Of a stretch of 64,000 bases of DNA, positions 34,110-42,620 are shown one piece after another. The position numbers and the translations under genes were made by a program. A model generated the notes under the pieces. That model saw only the letters and a program-made list of their open reading frames with translations, was not told the origin of the DNA and did no database searches. Positions within the stretch are counted from its first letter, which is position 1. The number at the start of each line of letters is the position of its first letter. Origin of the DNA: DAOTWY01 sp003696565 (GTDB lineage Bacteria; Chloroflexota; Anaerolineae; Aggregatilineales; Phototrophicaceae). The stretch spans positions 35,081 to 99,080 of the forward strand of contig DAOTWY010000040.1 of assembly GCA_034435635.1 (NCBI GenBank), read 5' to 3'.

Positions 34110-35018
34110 TTATCGTCTTAGTGTTTCTGGCAGGGTAAATGTCCCATCTGCTTGTGGATGTAATTCCACCACTGCCATAACAGACTCAACCGGTAATGCG
34201 CTATAAAGATGTGGGAACAATTCTCCATCGTCATGATCCGCTGGAATGGTTGGGTCTGCTGGCTCTTTTCGTATATCAAGCCGCGATGGTTCAACACATA
34301 AAATAATCAGATCGTCCTGCCCGGTATAAATCGCATTTGCAACTCGCACAATTTGATTCAGATATGAAAAATGAATAAATCCTTGTGTTGTTAATGATGG
34401 GGTTGTGTAGCTTCCCTGTTGTTGGGCGTGTTGCCATGCTTGTTTGGTTGTGATGTGATAAATCATCTTGCGATACCATCTCCTGGCTGACATACTGTAC
34501 AAAGTGTCCTCATGAAGTTGACCATGAATCCAAATTTTGTCTTTCATCACGCCTTCAAAATGAAAGCCTAATCGCTTTGGAATAGCACGGCTACGGCGGT
34601 TGTCTGCTGCACAGCGAATAAATACCCTAGATAACCCTAATACATGCAAACTATAGTGTGTTAACATGCGGGTTGCGCGGGTCATTAAACCGTGTCCTTG
34701 GGCTGATTCGGCTAACCAGTAGCCAATTTCTGCATGACGATAACGCCAATCCAAATATACTAACCCAATTTTGCCGACAATCTGCTCATGATAATAAATA
34801 ATCATATCAAAGCCACGACGGCGAAATTGTTTATCTTGTGACGCTTCAATGAGATTCTGCATGTCATTTAGCGAACAAATTGTATCGGGCCAATTTTGGT
34901 AACGCCTGAGATATGCACGGTCACGCTCTACAATCTCAAATAAAGCAATCGCATGATGGCTTTGTATGGGGTGCAGTTCAAAATCAGAAGCATAAAAAAC
35001 CGGTAAATCGTCTAACAT
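34110..35018 (-). CDS. GNAT acetyltransferase fused to a DUF952 domain
   Basis: The start at 35018 (MLDDLPVFYAS) follows a GGAGCG site; the frame extends 7 codons further. About 302 residues. Residues 1-180 are a RimJ/RimL-type GNAT domain: IGYWLAESAQGHGLMTRATR carries the acetyl-CoA loop (in variant Q-G-H-G-L form), and RAIPKRLGFHFEG follows. Residues 185-302 are a DUF952 domain: MIYHITTKQAWQHAQQQG, GFIHFSYLNQIVRVAN, LYSALPVESVMAV. The two are usually separate proteins. The start overlaps the stop of the M23 gene by 7 bases. Confidence 0.8.
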   Translation of the reverse strand: MLDDLPVFYASDFELHPIQSHHAIALFEIVERDRAYLRRYQNWPDTICSLNDMQNLIEASQDKQFRRRGFDMIIYYHEQIVGKIGLVYLDWRYRHAEIGYWLAESAQGHGLMTRATRMLTHYSLHVLGLSRVFIRCAADNRRSRAIPKRLGFHFEGVMKDKIWIHGQLHEDTLYSMSARRWYRKMIYHITTKQAWQHAQQQGSYTTPSLTTQGFIHFSYLNQIVRVANAIYTGQDDLIILCVEPSRLDIRKEPADPTIPADHDDGELFPHLYSALPVESVMAVVELHPQADGTFTLPETLRR

Positions 35019-36574
35019 GAGTTGGTAAAACGCTCCCAATTCAGTCCAATAATTTGATCCCCAACAGCAAAACGTAGTGTGCCATCAGTCCCTAAATCGT
35101 ACCACATGCTTGTTTGATCTGTACCATATAATTGTGTAAACCCACAAAAACCACCGCTCTCTCGTGCGACAATAAAATGCCCATGAGTGCTAGCTATAAT
35201 TAAACGGTGATCGTTATCATGAGCAAGGCTAACTTGCCCGCTGAGTGTTTGAGGTAACTGTGCTTGCCAGCTTAATTGACCTGATTCGTAGGCATAAAGC
35301 GTTGATTTATCCACTAAATATAACCGTCCATCCGTTAACATCACTGCACCAGATGTTTTTCCACCAGGTGGCGCGCCAATGAGCAAGACAGACCACTCAC
35401 CTGCTGGGTTTATTTGCCATAACCCTCCTTGTGTATAAGCGATTAAGCCACCATCAGGATGTGCAGCAAGATGAACCCCATCGGCTAACTCAGCTTGATC
35501 AAGTAGTTGTCCTTCTGATGAGAATGTCCATAACGCGCCATGGATGACCAGACCAATTAAATTTTGACTCGCAACACCATACGTAAAAGGTGGCACATCC
35601 GGCGTTTGCCAAAGTATGGTGCGTCCATCTGTTGAAACGGCGGTTAATGTGTTATCAGATGTGTGATATAACCGTGCATTCTTAAGATCAATTGGTGCAG
35701 AATCCGGCATGAAGCCCTCAAGCTGCCACGCTTCTAAGAAGTTTCCATTTTCTACATCAACTTGTACCACCCGCCCATCTATAAACGTGACATAGGTACG
35801 GGCTTCATAACCATGTAGACTAACTGCTGTAGTGGATAGCCCAACACGCCATAAAACGCGACCATCTGATGTAATACGGCGTAGGCGATCCCCATCAATG
35901 ACGATGAGGCTATTGTCATTTAAGACCAACGGAGGCGGATTTTGAACAGCATGACTGAGTGTTGTGTGCCATTCGTAACCACGGCTTAACCGTGCTTGCA
36001 TATTGGTGATGATCTGCATTGGTCTACGCCACCCTAAAAGTTCTGGGTCTGTTCGGGTGTAGCCTGGTCCGGGGTTATCGCCAGGGTTAGGGTTACTAGG
36101 GGAATAAACACGTATCTCAAAATGAAGATGAGGGGCGGGGCGTGCGTCGCCAATCACGCCAATAACCTCCCCAGCATTTACGCAGCTTAAGCGTGGTGGA
36201 AAGCGCACTGTCTCAGTTTGCTCAAGGTGTCCATATTGTGTGTAAAGAAAACCACCATCATCTAACGTATGCCGGATGATGATGACCCCACCATCCACAC
36301 CCCAAGCGGATGGCGAGCTGTAAACAACTAATCCCCGCGCTGCTGCACGTACAGGCTGCCCCAAGCTAGAGCCACGCCCGCCAAACCAATCCTCGCCAGT
36401 ATGAAAACGTCCCTGATGCCGAGGGCTACTAGTGGCGAAGTTCTGCACTAATTGAAAGGTATTGGTATCGATTGGATAGCTGATGGTATCTAACACGCCA
36501 CACTGATCTTGTGCCATTGTTGTTATAGTAAAGCATAGTGTAAAAAGTAGGATCAGGGCAGGTAATCGCAACAT
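35012..36574 (-). CDS. Secreted M23 peptidase fused to PQQ-type beta-propeller
   Basis: The start at 36574 is supported by AAGGAAAATAAC and by the signal peptide that follows (MLRLPALILLFTLCFTITTMA). About 520 residues. The M23/LytM zinc site is complete: HTGED (H-x3-D) early, YGHLEQ, and HLHFEI (H-x-H). It probably cleaves peptidoglycan peptides outside the cell. The last 300 residues are a PQQ-like propeller with repeats such as GRVLWRVGLS, GRTILWQTPD and GQLSWQAQLP. The propeller may position the peptidase or bind wall components. Confidence 0.87.
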   Translation of the reverse strand: MLRLPALILLFTLCFTITTMAQDQCGVLDTISYPIDTNTFQLVQNFATSSPRHQGRFHTGEDWFGGRGSSLGQPVRAAARGLVVYSSPSAWGVDGGVIIIRHTLDDGGFLYTQYGHLEQTETVRFPPRLSCVNAGEVIGVIGDARPAPHLHFEIRVYSPSNPNPGDNPGPGYTRTDPELLGWRRPMQIITNMQARLSRGYEWHTTLSHAVQNPPPLVLNDNSLIVIDGDRLRRITSDGRVLWRVGLSTTAVSLHGYEARTYVTFIDGRVVQVDVENGNFLEAWQLEGFMPDSAPIDLKNARLYHTSDNTLTAVSTDGRTILWQTPDVPPFTYGVASQNLIGLVIHGALWTFSSEGQLLDQAELADGVHLAAHPDGGLIAYTQGGLWQINPAGEWSVLLIGAPPGGKTSGAVMLTDGRLYLVDKSTLYAYESGQLSWQAQLPQTLSGQVSLAHDNDHRLIIASTHGHFIVARESGGFCGFTQLYGTDQTSMWYDLGTDGTLRFAVGDQIIGLNWERFTNSC

Positions 36575-36659
36575 TTTGTTATTTTCCTTAGTATCTTGGT
36601 GTTGACCAAAAATTTCTATCATATAATAAGTAAGTGTAGGTTTATGTACAGGAGGCAAT

Positions 36660-37574
36660 ATGTTTAAAAGTTTTTCCAACGGTTGGCAGTTAGTTAAGGC
36701 AAGCTACAACGTACTAAGACAAGACAAAGAATTGATGATTTTTCCGTTACTTTCAACGATAGCAGTTATTGCTGTCACAATTGTCATGATGATCCCACTT
36801 TCTGCTATGGGTATTTTTGAATCCACAGAAACCGCCACCACTGCTTCACAGGCATCAAGTAGTGAACCCAACGGCTTGGTGTTATTTCTGTTGGCGTTCC
36901 TATTTTACTTTATCATGTACACAATTGTGATTTTCTGCAATACAGCATTAGTGGGTGCTGCTATGATCCGTTTAGATGGAGGAGACCCTACAGTACAAGA
37001 TGGTTTTCGTATCGCATCGGAACGGGTTGGCGCAATTATAGGCTATGCCGCAATTGCAGCTACTGTAGGCATGATCTTACAAGGCTTACAAAATGCCGCC
37101 AGAGAGAGCGACAACATGGCTGTGGCGATCATCGGCAGTATTTTCACAGGCTTGCTGGAAGTGGCTTGGAATCTGATTACGTTTTTAGTGGTGCCGGTTT
37201 TGGTAATGGAACGGGTTGGACCAATTGATGCTATCAAGCGTAGTGGTAGTTTGCTTAAGCAGACCTGGGGGGAGAATATCGCAGCCTCCTTCAGTATGGG
37301 GGTTATTCAATTTTTGGTGATGCTATTGATTGGCATTGTGGTTGGTGTGCCGATGATTATGTTGGCAAGTTCGGCTGGTGGGGTAGTCGCTTTTTTGGCG
37401 ATTGCCGTGTTAGTTGTTTTGCTGGGCTTTGTGGCGTTGTTCTTTGCAACATTGAATGGCATTTTCCAGGCGGCGCTTTATAAATGGGCAACCGCAGAAA
37501 CGCCAGAGGAAAAGCATCAGGTTGGCGTGTTCTTCGATGAATCAATGATCCGCAATGCTTTTGTCCACAAATAG
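36660..37574 (+). CDS. DUF6159-type membrane protein
   Basis: 304 residues with a CAGGAGG ribosome site. It opens with SFSNGWQLVKASYNVLRQDKELMIFPLLS, given in part here as SYNVLRQDKELMIFPLLS. This is the characteristic start of a family of six-helix membrane proteins. Hydrophobic helices lie at about 30-55, 80-105, 125-150, 165-190, 220-245 and 250-280. The role is unknown. It is transcribed divergently from the M23 peptidase gene. Confidence 0.75.
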   Translation: MFKSFSNGWQLVKASYNVLRQDKELMIFPLLSTIAVIAVTIVMMIPLSAMGIFESTETATTASQASSSEPNGLVLFLLAFLFYFIMYTIVIFCNTALVGAAMIRLDGGDPTVQDGFRIASERVGAIIGYAAIAATVGMILQGLQNAARESDNMAVAIIGSIFTGLLEVAWNLITFLVVPVLVMERVGPIDAIKRSGSLLKQTWGENIAASFSMGVIQFLVMLLIGIVVGVPMIMLASSAGGVVAFLAIAVLVVLLGFVALFFATLNGIFQAALYKWATAETPEEKHQVGVFFDESMIRNAFVHK

Positions 37575-37765
37575 CAGGTGTTTGGAGGGGGCGGAATTCG
37601 CTTCCTCCTCAAACCTTAATAAAAATCCTGCGCATTTTTGATAAAATTTGCCGTATAATAATCTAATAAAAGTTAGATTGTTGCATATGTTGTATGAAAA
37701 AATTACAAAAAACATGAAATTAAATCATCATTTGATTATATAATACCCTGGAAGGGGGTAACCAT

Positions 37766-37972
37766 ATGCAACATAAACCCTGGCTTAATATGTTAACGAA
37801 TCGGCAAAAAAACGTGACCAATAAGAAACCAAATCGAGATCGTATCATTGTGACATTTGATAAATCCGGCGAGTTCATCGACGTTGATATGGATGTAATA
37901 CTCGAAGCTGAACGTCAGGCAGAGCATCATTTTCGGGAAGAGTTCTTAAAAACGGTAAAGAACGATGACTAG
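37766..37972 (+). CDS. Small hypothetical soluble protein
   Basis: 68 residues with a strong ribosome site (GGAAGGGGG, 8 bases before the ATG). The N-terminus is basic (NRQKNVTNKKPNRDR). Then comes IIVTFDKSGEFIDVDMDVI and an acidic helix. The family is not recognised. Its stop overlaps the start of the next small gene by 8 bases, so the two form a coupled pair. Confidence 0.6.
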   Translation: MQHKPWLNMLTNRQKNVTNKKPNRDRIIVTFDKSGEFIDVDMDVILEAERQAEHHFREEFLKTVKNDD

Positions 37973-38297
37973 TTTTGTGCCAATGCCTAGTAAACGTAAA
38001 CGAGGCGTGTTACGTTGGGTGATATTCGCAGTTCATATGCTGCCATTTGCATTGATTATTTTGCTTTATCCAACGCTCGAAGCGTTATTTGCTAACACGA
38101 TGTTACGGTTGGGAATGCTCAGTTGGGGAATGCTTGTTGTACTGCATCTCATAATTGTGTCTGTGCTCGATTTCCGCGAGAATATACAATTTTATCGGCG
38201 GGAGCGTGCGCGCCAGCAGATGATTGCCGCGCAAAAAAAACGTCAGCGTATGATGAGCCAACTTTATGTTACCCCAACAGATGATGAGACCTTATAA
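37965..38297 (+). CDS. Small 2-helix membrane protein
   Basis: 110 residues. Two hydrophobic helices (about 18-40 and 50-70) are followed by a long, very basic cytoplasmic helix (YRRERARQQMIAAQKKRQR). It resembles 2TM-type proteins of unknown function. It is coupled to the preceding 68-residue gene. The last 6 bases overlap the 3' end of the Argonaute gene on the other strand. Confidence 0.6.
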   Translation: MTSFVPMPSKRKRGVLRWVIFAVHMLPFALIILLYPTLEALFANTMLRLGMLSWGMLVVLHLIIVSVLDFRENIQFYRRERARQQMIAAQKKRQRMMSQLYVTPTDDETL

Positions 38298-40388
38298 CCA
38301 GAATGGGACATCACCTTCCATTTGATTAAACCGATTGCCTTTTTTCAACCAATAACTGAGCTGATCGGTGTTAATGACGGTAACAGGTAACTTAGGGAGG
38401 CGTTCCGCGCCATATGCCAACAACGTCCAAACCAAAACACCACGTAGTGCCTCATTAATTGGTAATGGCTTGTCATTGGCTGGAACTGTCCGAATATGTA
38501 ACGGTTGGGGCGTAATATCTACTTGTGGTAAAGAAGAGATAACCACTGCTTCTGTTTCACTGAATCGGAATGCACTCCCCCATGTTGGCTGTGTAATACC
38601 TTTGTCGCTTGTGGCATATAAACGTGGTGCGCCAAACCGGATAATTTCCACCGGATAAAACATCGCTTGGATGGCTGTTCCCCAAATACCCAATGCTGCG
38701 ATAAGGTCATCCTCTAATTTGTCGGTATGATGAATGACAATTCGTTTACCGGAAAATACTTTTTGTGGGAACAGATCACGCATCAACACATAAGGTAACT
38801 TGCTGTCATCTTGTAATATATCCCGCACAACGTATCGTAGAAATTCCCCATCGGATTGGTAGATACGGGCAATTGCGATGAGGCGCGTTTGATTTGAGGG
38901 TTTGTGTAATTGACGGATAACATCTAACCCTACAACATAATCTGCTGATTCAATCGGTTCGGTTAAAACAAATGGTGTGCTACCTGTTTTACCTAAAATA
39001 GCCATGATGATGCTTGGCATGGCTTCAGGATCGTTTAGGGTAGTTTCGTGGATGATGTGCGTCGGTAAGGCACGCCCCAACGTCAACGACTTAAGCAGGG
39101 CAGCATTGGCATCAATATCATCATCATCACTGGATTCGTGCTCATTTGGGAAGAATGCCAGAATGATATCAGGATCATCTTTTTCTACAACACGGATTGC
39201 ATTTTCTAAATTGTTAGGTGATAACACCCGTACACGCCGCTCCCGTACGACTTCAATCTCAAATGTAAAGTGTTTTTTGAGCAGGCGTTGCATTGCTTCA
39301 ATAAAATCCTCTATTTTAAATTGCAAGGTATTCACCACACACACACGTATGTGTTGTTTTTTGAGGCGATACGTACCACATTTGAGAAAATCAGTTGAGA
39401 CGGTTTCGATGTTGAACGGGCGGACACGGTTATCTGCAAAGCGGATGTTCATTTCAAAATCTGCGGAGGCAAAGTGATTTGGTACAGCCCGCGAATTATA
39501 GGCGTTGCCAATTAATCCGGCATTTTTAACGACATCACTTACAGCACGCACTTGTAACGCGCGGGTTTTAGGTTGCATTTGAAGCATTTGTGTTGCTAAT
39601 TTGGCATCGACATTAAAACGCCCAAGCTGTTGAAGCCGCACAATAAGGTGTAACGTGCTTGCTAAAAATTCAGCTTCCTCCCGCCCGACCCTCACTTGTA
39701 TAAGCCATTCATTATCCGGCGTATGAAGCACTAGGGCATGTTGGTCGTCATCGTGTGCTAATTCCAGAAGGCGTGCGCGGTGATCTTTCATCTGTCCCAC
39801 AACACGAATAATTTCCCCCCGTATAATCCCATCTGTAACCCATAATCCGCTAAGTTGATCGTTGATTATGTTAAGGTCATCCGGCTCACCTTTGATAAAT
39901 TGCTGTACAGTTTGATAATAAATTAATCGTGAGGCAATCGAGATAGATAACGCAGGCTGGTCATTAACTGCCCATCCCTGGAGTTTATGTTCACGTTCAA
40001 TTCTTGCCTGGCGGATGCGTTCATTAAAGCGGTTCAGAGCTTGCTGCATTGCTGTGTTGAACTGGGGTAAGCGGGTTCGGACGATAAACTCAGCAATGGC
40101 TTGTGGGGCAATATCATGCTCGGCTTGGATGTTAATCCCTTGTAAGCCGCTAATATCTGCTTTAAGCGTGTCACCGGCGATAACCAGCTCCATAGGGTTT
40201 AAGGTGATCTGATCGGTCAAAATACGCTTGTTGAACCAATGCCACGCACCTGGGAATAAACGGCGCAAACGCATCACAACACGCCTACCAATTTGATCGA
40301 TTACATCGACAGGCTCAGCTTCTATGGTATATGCAATGATTGGCGGTGGATCGATGATTGGAAAAACTTCGATAAATAAATCACTCAT
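38292..40388 (-). CDS. Prokaryotic Argonaute (long type, PIWI domain)
   Basis: 698 residues. The C-terminal half follows the MID-PIWI pattern. DDPDIILAFFP and ALPTHIIHETTL belong to MID. AILGKTGSTPFVL is the aKxGgxPw motif. VVGLDVIR carries Asp489. SDGEF carries Glu515. GKRIVIHHTDK is the hRDG region, with Asp556 shifted by one. VEIIRFGAPRLY follows, and the final LPVTVINTDQL carries Asp675. A DEDD-type catalytic set is thus possible. The N-terminal 300 residues probably hold N, L1 and a reduced PAZ-like region. It would use small guide nucleic acids against invading DNA or RNA. It has no nuclease, Sir2 or TIR partner gene. It lies 30 bases behind a dehydrogenase gene and lacks a clear Shine-Dalgarno. 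Confidence 0.8.
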   Translation of the reverse strand: MSDLFIEVFPIIDPPPIIAYTIEAEPVDVIDQIGRRVVMRLRRLFPGAWHWFNKRILTDQITLNPMELVIAGDTLKADISGLQGINIQAEHDIAPQAIAEFIVRTRLPQFNTAMQQALNRFNERIRQARIEREHKLQGWAVNDQPALSISIASRLIYYQTVQQFIKGEPDDLNIINDQLSGLWVTDGIIRGEIIRVVGQMKDHRARLLELAHDDDQHALVLHTPDNEWLIQVRVGREEAEFLASTLHLIVRLQQLGRFNVDAKLATQMLQMQPKTRALQVRAVSDVVKNAGLIGNAYNSRAVPNHFASADFEMNIRFADNRVRPFNIETVSTDFLKCGTYRLKKQHIRVCVVNTLQFKIEDFIEAMQRLLKKHFTFEIEVVRERRVRVLSPNNLENAIRVVEKDDPDIILAFFPNEHESSDDDDIDANAALLKSLTLGRALPTHIIHETTLNDPEAMPSIIMAILGKTGSTPFVLTEPIESADYVVGLDVIRQLHKPSNQTRLIAIARIYQSDGEFLRYVVRDILQDDSKLPYVLMRDLFPQKVFSGKRIVIHHTDKLEDDLIAALGIWGTAIQAMFYPVEIIRFGAPRLYATSDKGITQPTWGSAFRFSETEAVVISSLPQVDITPQPLHIRTVPANDKPLPINEALRGVLVWTLLAYGAERLPKLPVTVINTDQLSYWLKKGNRFNQMEGDVPFWL

Positions 40389-40402
40389 TTGTAATTAGAG
40401 TT

Positions 40403-40419
40403 GGGTGGGAGTACCACCC
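40403..40419 (-). promoter_or_regulatory. GC-rich hairpin between dehydrogenase and Argonaute genes
   Basis: GGGTGG (40403-40408) pairs with CCACCC (40414-40419) around a 5-base loop, overlapping the stop codon of the upstream gene. No U-run follows, so it is more likely a processing or partial-stop structure than a full terminator. Confidence 0.45.
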
Positions 40420-41426
40420 TATGATAATGCTGCAATGACTTGATCAGTGAAAGTATCAGTGCTGACCGCGTTTTCTTTTTTAACATCTACCGTATGATAG
40501 CCCTGCTCAAATGTTTTTTGAACAGCATCCTCAATCTGTTGAGCTTGTTCTTCTCGTTTCCAATGATACCGTAACAACAAGGCTACACTTAAAATTGCAG
40601 CAGTTGGATTTGCAATATTCTTGCCTGCAATATCTGGCGCGGCACCATGAACAGGCTCCGCAATAGCCGCGTTGTCACCAATGTTGAGCGTTGGGATCAT
40701 CCCTAAACCACCGCCCCAAGCAGCTGCCATATCCGAAAGAATATCTCCATACATATTGGATGTGAGAATCATATCAAAACGGGTTGGTTCTTTTACCATC
40801 CAATATGCCGCTGTATCCACTAGTAGTTCATCGGTTTGAATATCGCTATACTGTGCAGCCACTTCTAAAGCGACACGACGAAATAAGCCATCCGATTGTG
40901 GTAGAACGTTGGCTTTATGGACAATTGTTATTTTTTTTCGGTTGGCTTGCCGTGCTAATTGATATGCACGATGTGTGACGCGCTCCGTGGCATTACGGGT
41001 GATAACTTTACTTGCCGTGCTGGATTGTCCGGTGGGGTCTGTTTGCTCATCAACGATGTATAAATCTTCCGTATTTTCACGGAAGACGATTAAATCCACG
41101 CCAGCACGAGCTGTTGGCACAGGTAGATAGCGTGTTGGGCGCATACTGGCGTAGGTATCTAACCGCCTACGAAGCTGGATAATTGGTGAATAATAGCCTT
41201 CAACAGGGAAAGAGGGGGAGTCGGATGCTCCAAAAAGGACGGCGCGACAACGTGCTGCAAGTTTTAATGTCTCATCTGGTAGGGGGGTGCCGGTGGTTTT
41301 TAAGCAATCAAAACCGGCATTGGCATGATGAATCTGAATATCCGGCATCACTGCCTGTAACACCCGAACAGCAGACGGAATCACCTCTTTACCGATTCCA
41401 TCCCCTGGAATCACACATAGTTCCAA
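40419..41426 (-). CDS. Isocitrate/isopropylmalate-family dehydrogenase (homoisocitrate dehydrogenase-like)
   Basis: 335 residues. A TTG start at 41426 follows AAGGAGG by 7 bases. The beta-decarboxylating dehydrogenase fold is clear: VIPGDGIGKEVIP, RRRLDTYASMRPTRYLPVP, VFRENTEDLYI, KANVLPQSDGLF, TSNMYGDILSDMAAA, EPVHGAAPDIAGKNIANP. The RENTE motif is that of homoisocitrate or isocitrate dehydrogenases rather than LeuB, which has a RELTGG-type motif. The substrate remains uncertain among homoisocitrate, isocitrate, isopropylmalate and tartrate. It is the gene upstream of Argonaute on the same strand. Confidence 0.83.
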   Translation of the reverse strand: MELCVIPGDGIGKEVIPSAVRVLQAVMPDIQIHHANAGFDCLKTTGTPLPDETLKLAARCRAVLFGASDSPSFPVEGYYSPIIQLRRRLDTYASMRPTRYLPVPTARAGVDLIVFRENTEDLYIVDEQTDPTGQSSTASKVITRNATERVTHRAYQLARQANRKKITIVHKANVLPQSDGLFRRVALEVAAQYSDIQTDELLVDTAAYWMVKEPTRFDMILTSNMYGDILSDMAAAWGGGLGMIPTLNIGDNAAIAEPVHGAAPDIAGKNIANPTAAILSVALLLRYHWKREEQAQQIEDAVQKTFEQGYHTVDVKKENAVSTDTFTDQVIAALS

Positions 41427-41522
41427 AATAGACCTCCTTAAATTGTGTAATCTCTTTAGTTCAGGTAAAAAAGCAGTGTTTAGTTTTTTAATATTGTGTC
41501 ATAGGAAGGGTAATTTGTCGAG

Positions 41523-42098
41523 ATGTCGCTTATTTTAATAAAACATGCCATGCCAAAAATTGACCCACAACACGCATCTGCTATGTGGGAACTTGGGAGA
41601 GACGGTATTAACGGAAGCAAGATTTTAGGGCAAAAACTCAAAACACAGCATGTTACCCGCATCATTACCAGTTATGAGAAAAAAGCGATACAAACTGGTA
41701 TGATTGCGGCGCAGGTTTTAGGGGTTCCATGTGTTGCAAGGGATCATTTACATGAACATGATCGGCGGGGAGTGCCTTATTATGATCAGGAAACATTTTA
41801 TAAAATGGTCAAACAATTTTTTGATGTGCCAGATCAATTAGTTTTTGGGCATGAAACAGCAGATGCAGCACGCCAACGGTTTGAAACAGCGGTGAAAGCA
41901 GCATTAACAGAATTTCCAGAAGATCGTTTAGCTATTGTGGCACATGGCACGGTGATCACATTATTCGTTGGGAAATATAATCAACAGATCAGGTTATTTG
42001 AATTTTGGAAACAACTTGATTTGCCGTCTATAGTTATCTTATCGCAACCATATTTTAAAATACAAGCAGTTCACTCGCCTATCGTCACAACTTCGTGA
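41523..42098 (+). CDS. Histidine phosphatase superfamily protein with KHA motif
   Basis: 191 residues. The catalytic His of the phosphoglycerate-mutase-like fold is in LILIKHAMPK, where the usual RHG/RHA reads KHA. The second active-site His is in AIVAHGTVITLF. ITSYEKKAIQTGMIAA corresponds to the xSxxxRAxQTA motif, with Lys replacing Arg. Two arginines of the phosphate pocket are thus lysines. The fold is otherwise complete. The substrate is unknown. Confidence 0.78.
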   Translation: MSLILIKHAMPKIDPQHASAMWELGRDGINGSKILGQKLKTQHVTRIITSYEKKAIQTGMIAAQVLGVPCVARDHLHEHDRRGVPYYDQETFYKMVKQFFDVPDQLVFGHETADAARQRFETAVKAALTEFPEDRLAIVAHGTVITLFVGKYNQQIRLFEFWKQLDLPSIVILSQPYFKIQAVHSPIVTTS

Positions 42099-42154
42099 TC
42101 TGTTATATCGTATAGATTGTGAAACAATCAGATTAAATGATGGGGTAAATCACC

Positions 42155-42559
42155 ATGCAAACCAGAACATATCAATTAGCCACAATTTCGGAACGAGCTA
42201 TTGCTTTAATGATTGATACCTTAATTATTTCTGCCATTGGAGGGGCAATTGGCTTTACTGGCGGGCACTCACTTTTTGGGGGTGGGTTTATGGGATTTAT
42301 GTTGGGGGCTGGGTATCAATGGTATTTCTTGACGCATCAAAACGGGCAAACACTTGGCAAGATGGTGATGAATATTCAAGTTGTTAAAACCGATGGTACG
42401 CCTATTCATGGTGTAGAAGCAGTTGTGAGATACATTGGATATTCGATCAATTCCGGTATTCTAATGTTGGGTTGGGTCTGGGCGATGATTGATCGAGATC
42501 ATCAAGGATGGCATGACAAAATTGCCAGCACATTTGTGGTCAAGGTGCCATCAAACTGA
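42155..42559 (+). CDS. RDD family membrane protein
   Basis: 134 residues. ERAIALMIDTLII matches the N-terminal (R)xxAxxID helix of RDD proteins. A second helix with NGQTLGKMVMNIQVV and a third with MLGWVWAMIDRDHQGWHDKIA complete the pattern, including the conserved D near the end. A ribosome site (GATGGGG) precedes the ATG. It is possibly a transporter accessory protein; no partner gene is adjacent. Confidence 0.85.
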   Translation: MQTRTYQLATISERAIALMIDTLIISAIGGAIGFTGGHSLFGGGFMGFMLGAGYQWYFLTHQNGQTLGKMVMNIQVVKTDGTPIHGVEAVVRYIGYSINSGILMLGWVWAMIDRDHQGWHDKIASTFVVKVPSN

Positions 42560-42620
42560 TTGCCAATTTGTTCGACTAAGCGGTATAGTCTAACAAATTA
42601 TTGGTGTGAGGAGTCATGTG

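Noticed and set aside
37766..38297. Small overlapping gene pair as a toxin-antitoxin system or Argonaute partner
   Set aside because: Neither protein shows a known toxin or antitoxin motif. The pair is on the opposite strand to Argonaute and is not in its operon.
38977..39477. 166-codon plus-strand open frame inside the Argonaute gene
   Set aside because: It is rich in Ser/Arg, has no ribosome site and is fully antisense to a gene with clear family motifs. It is a shadow frame.
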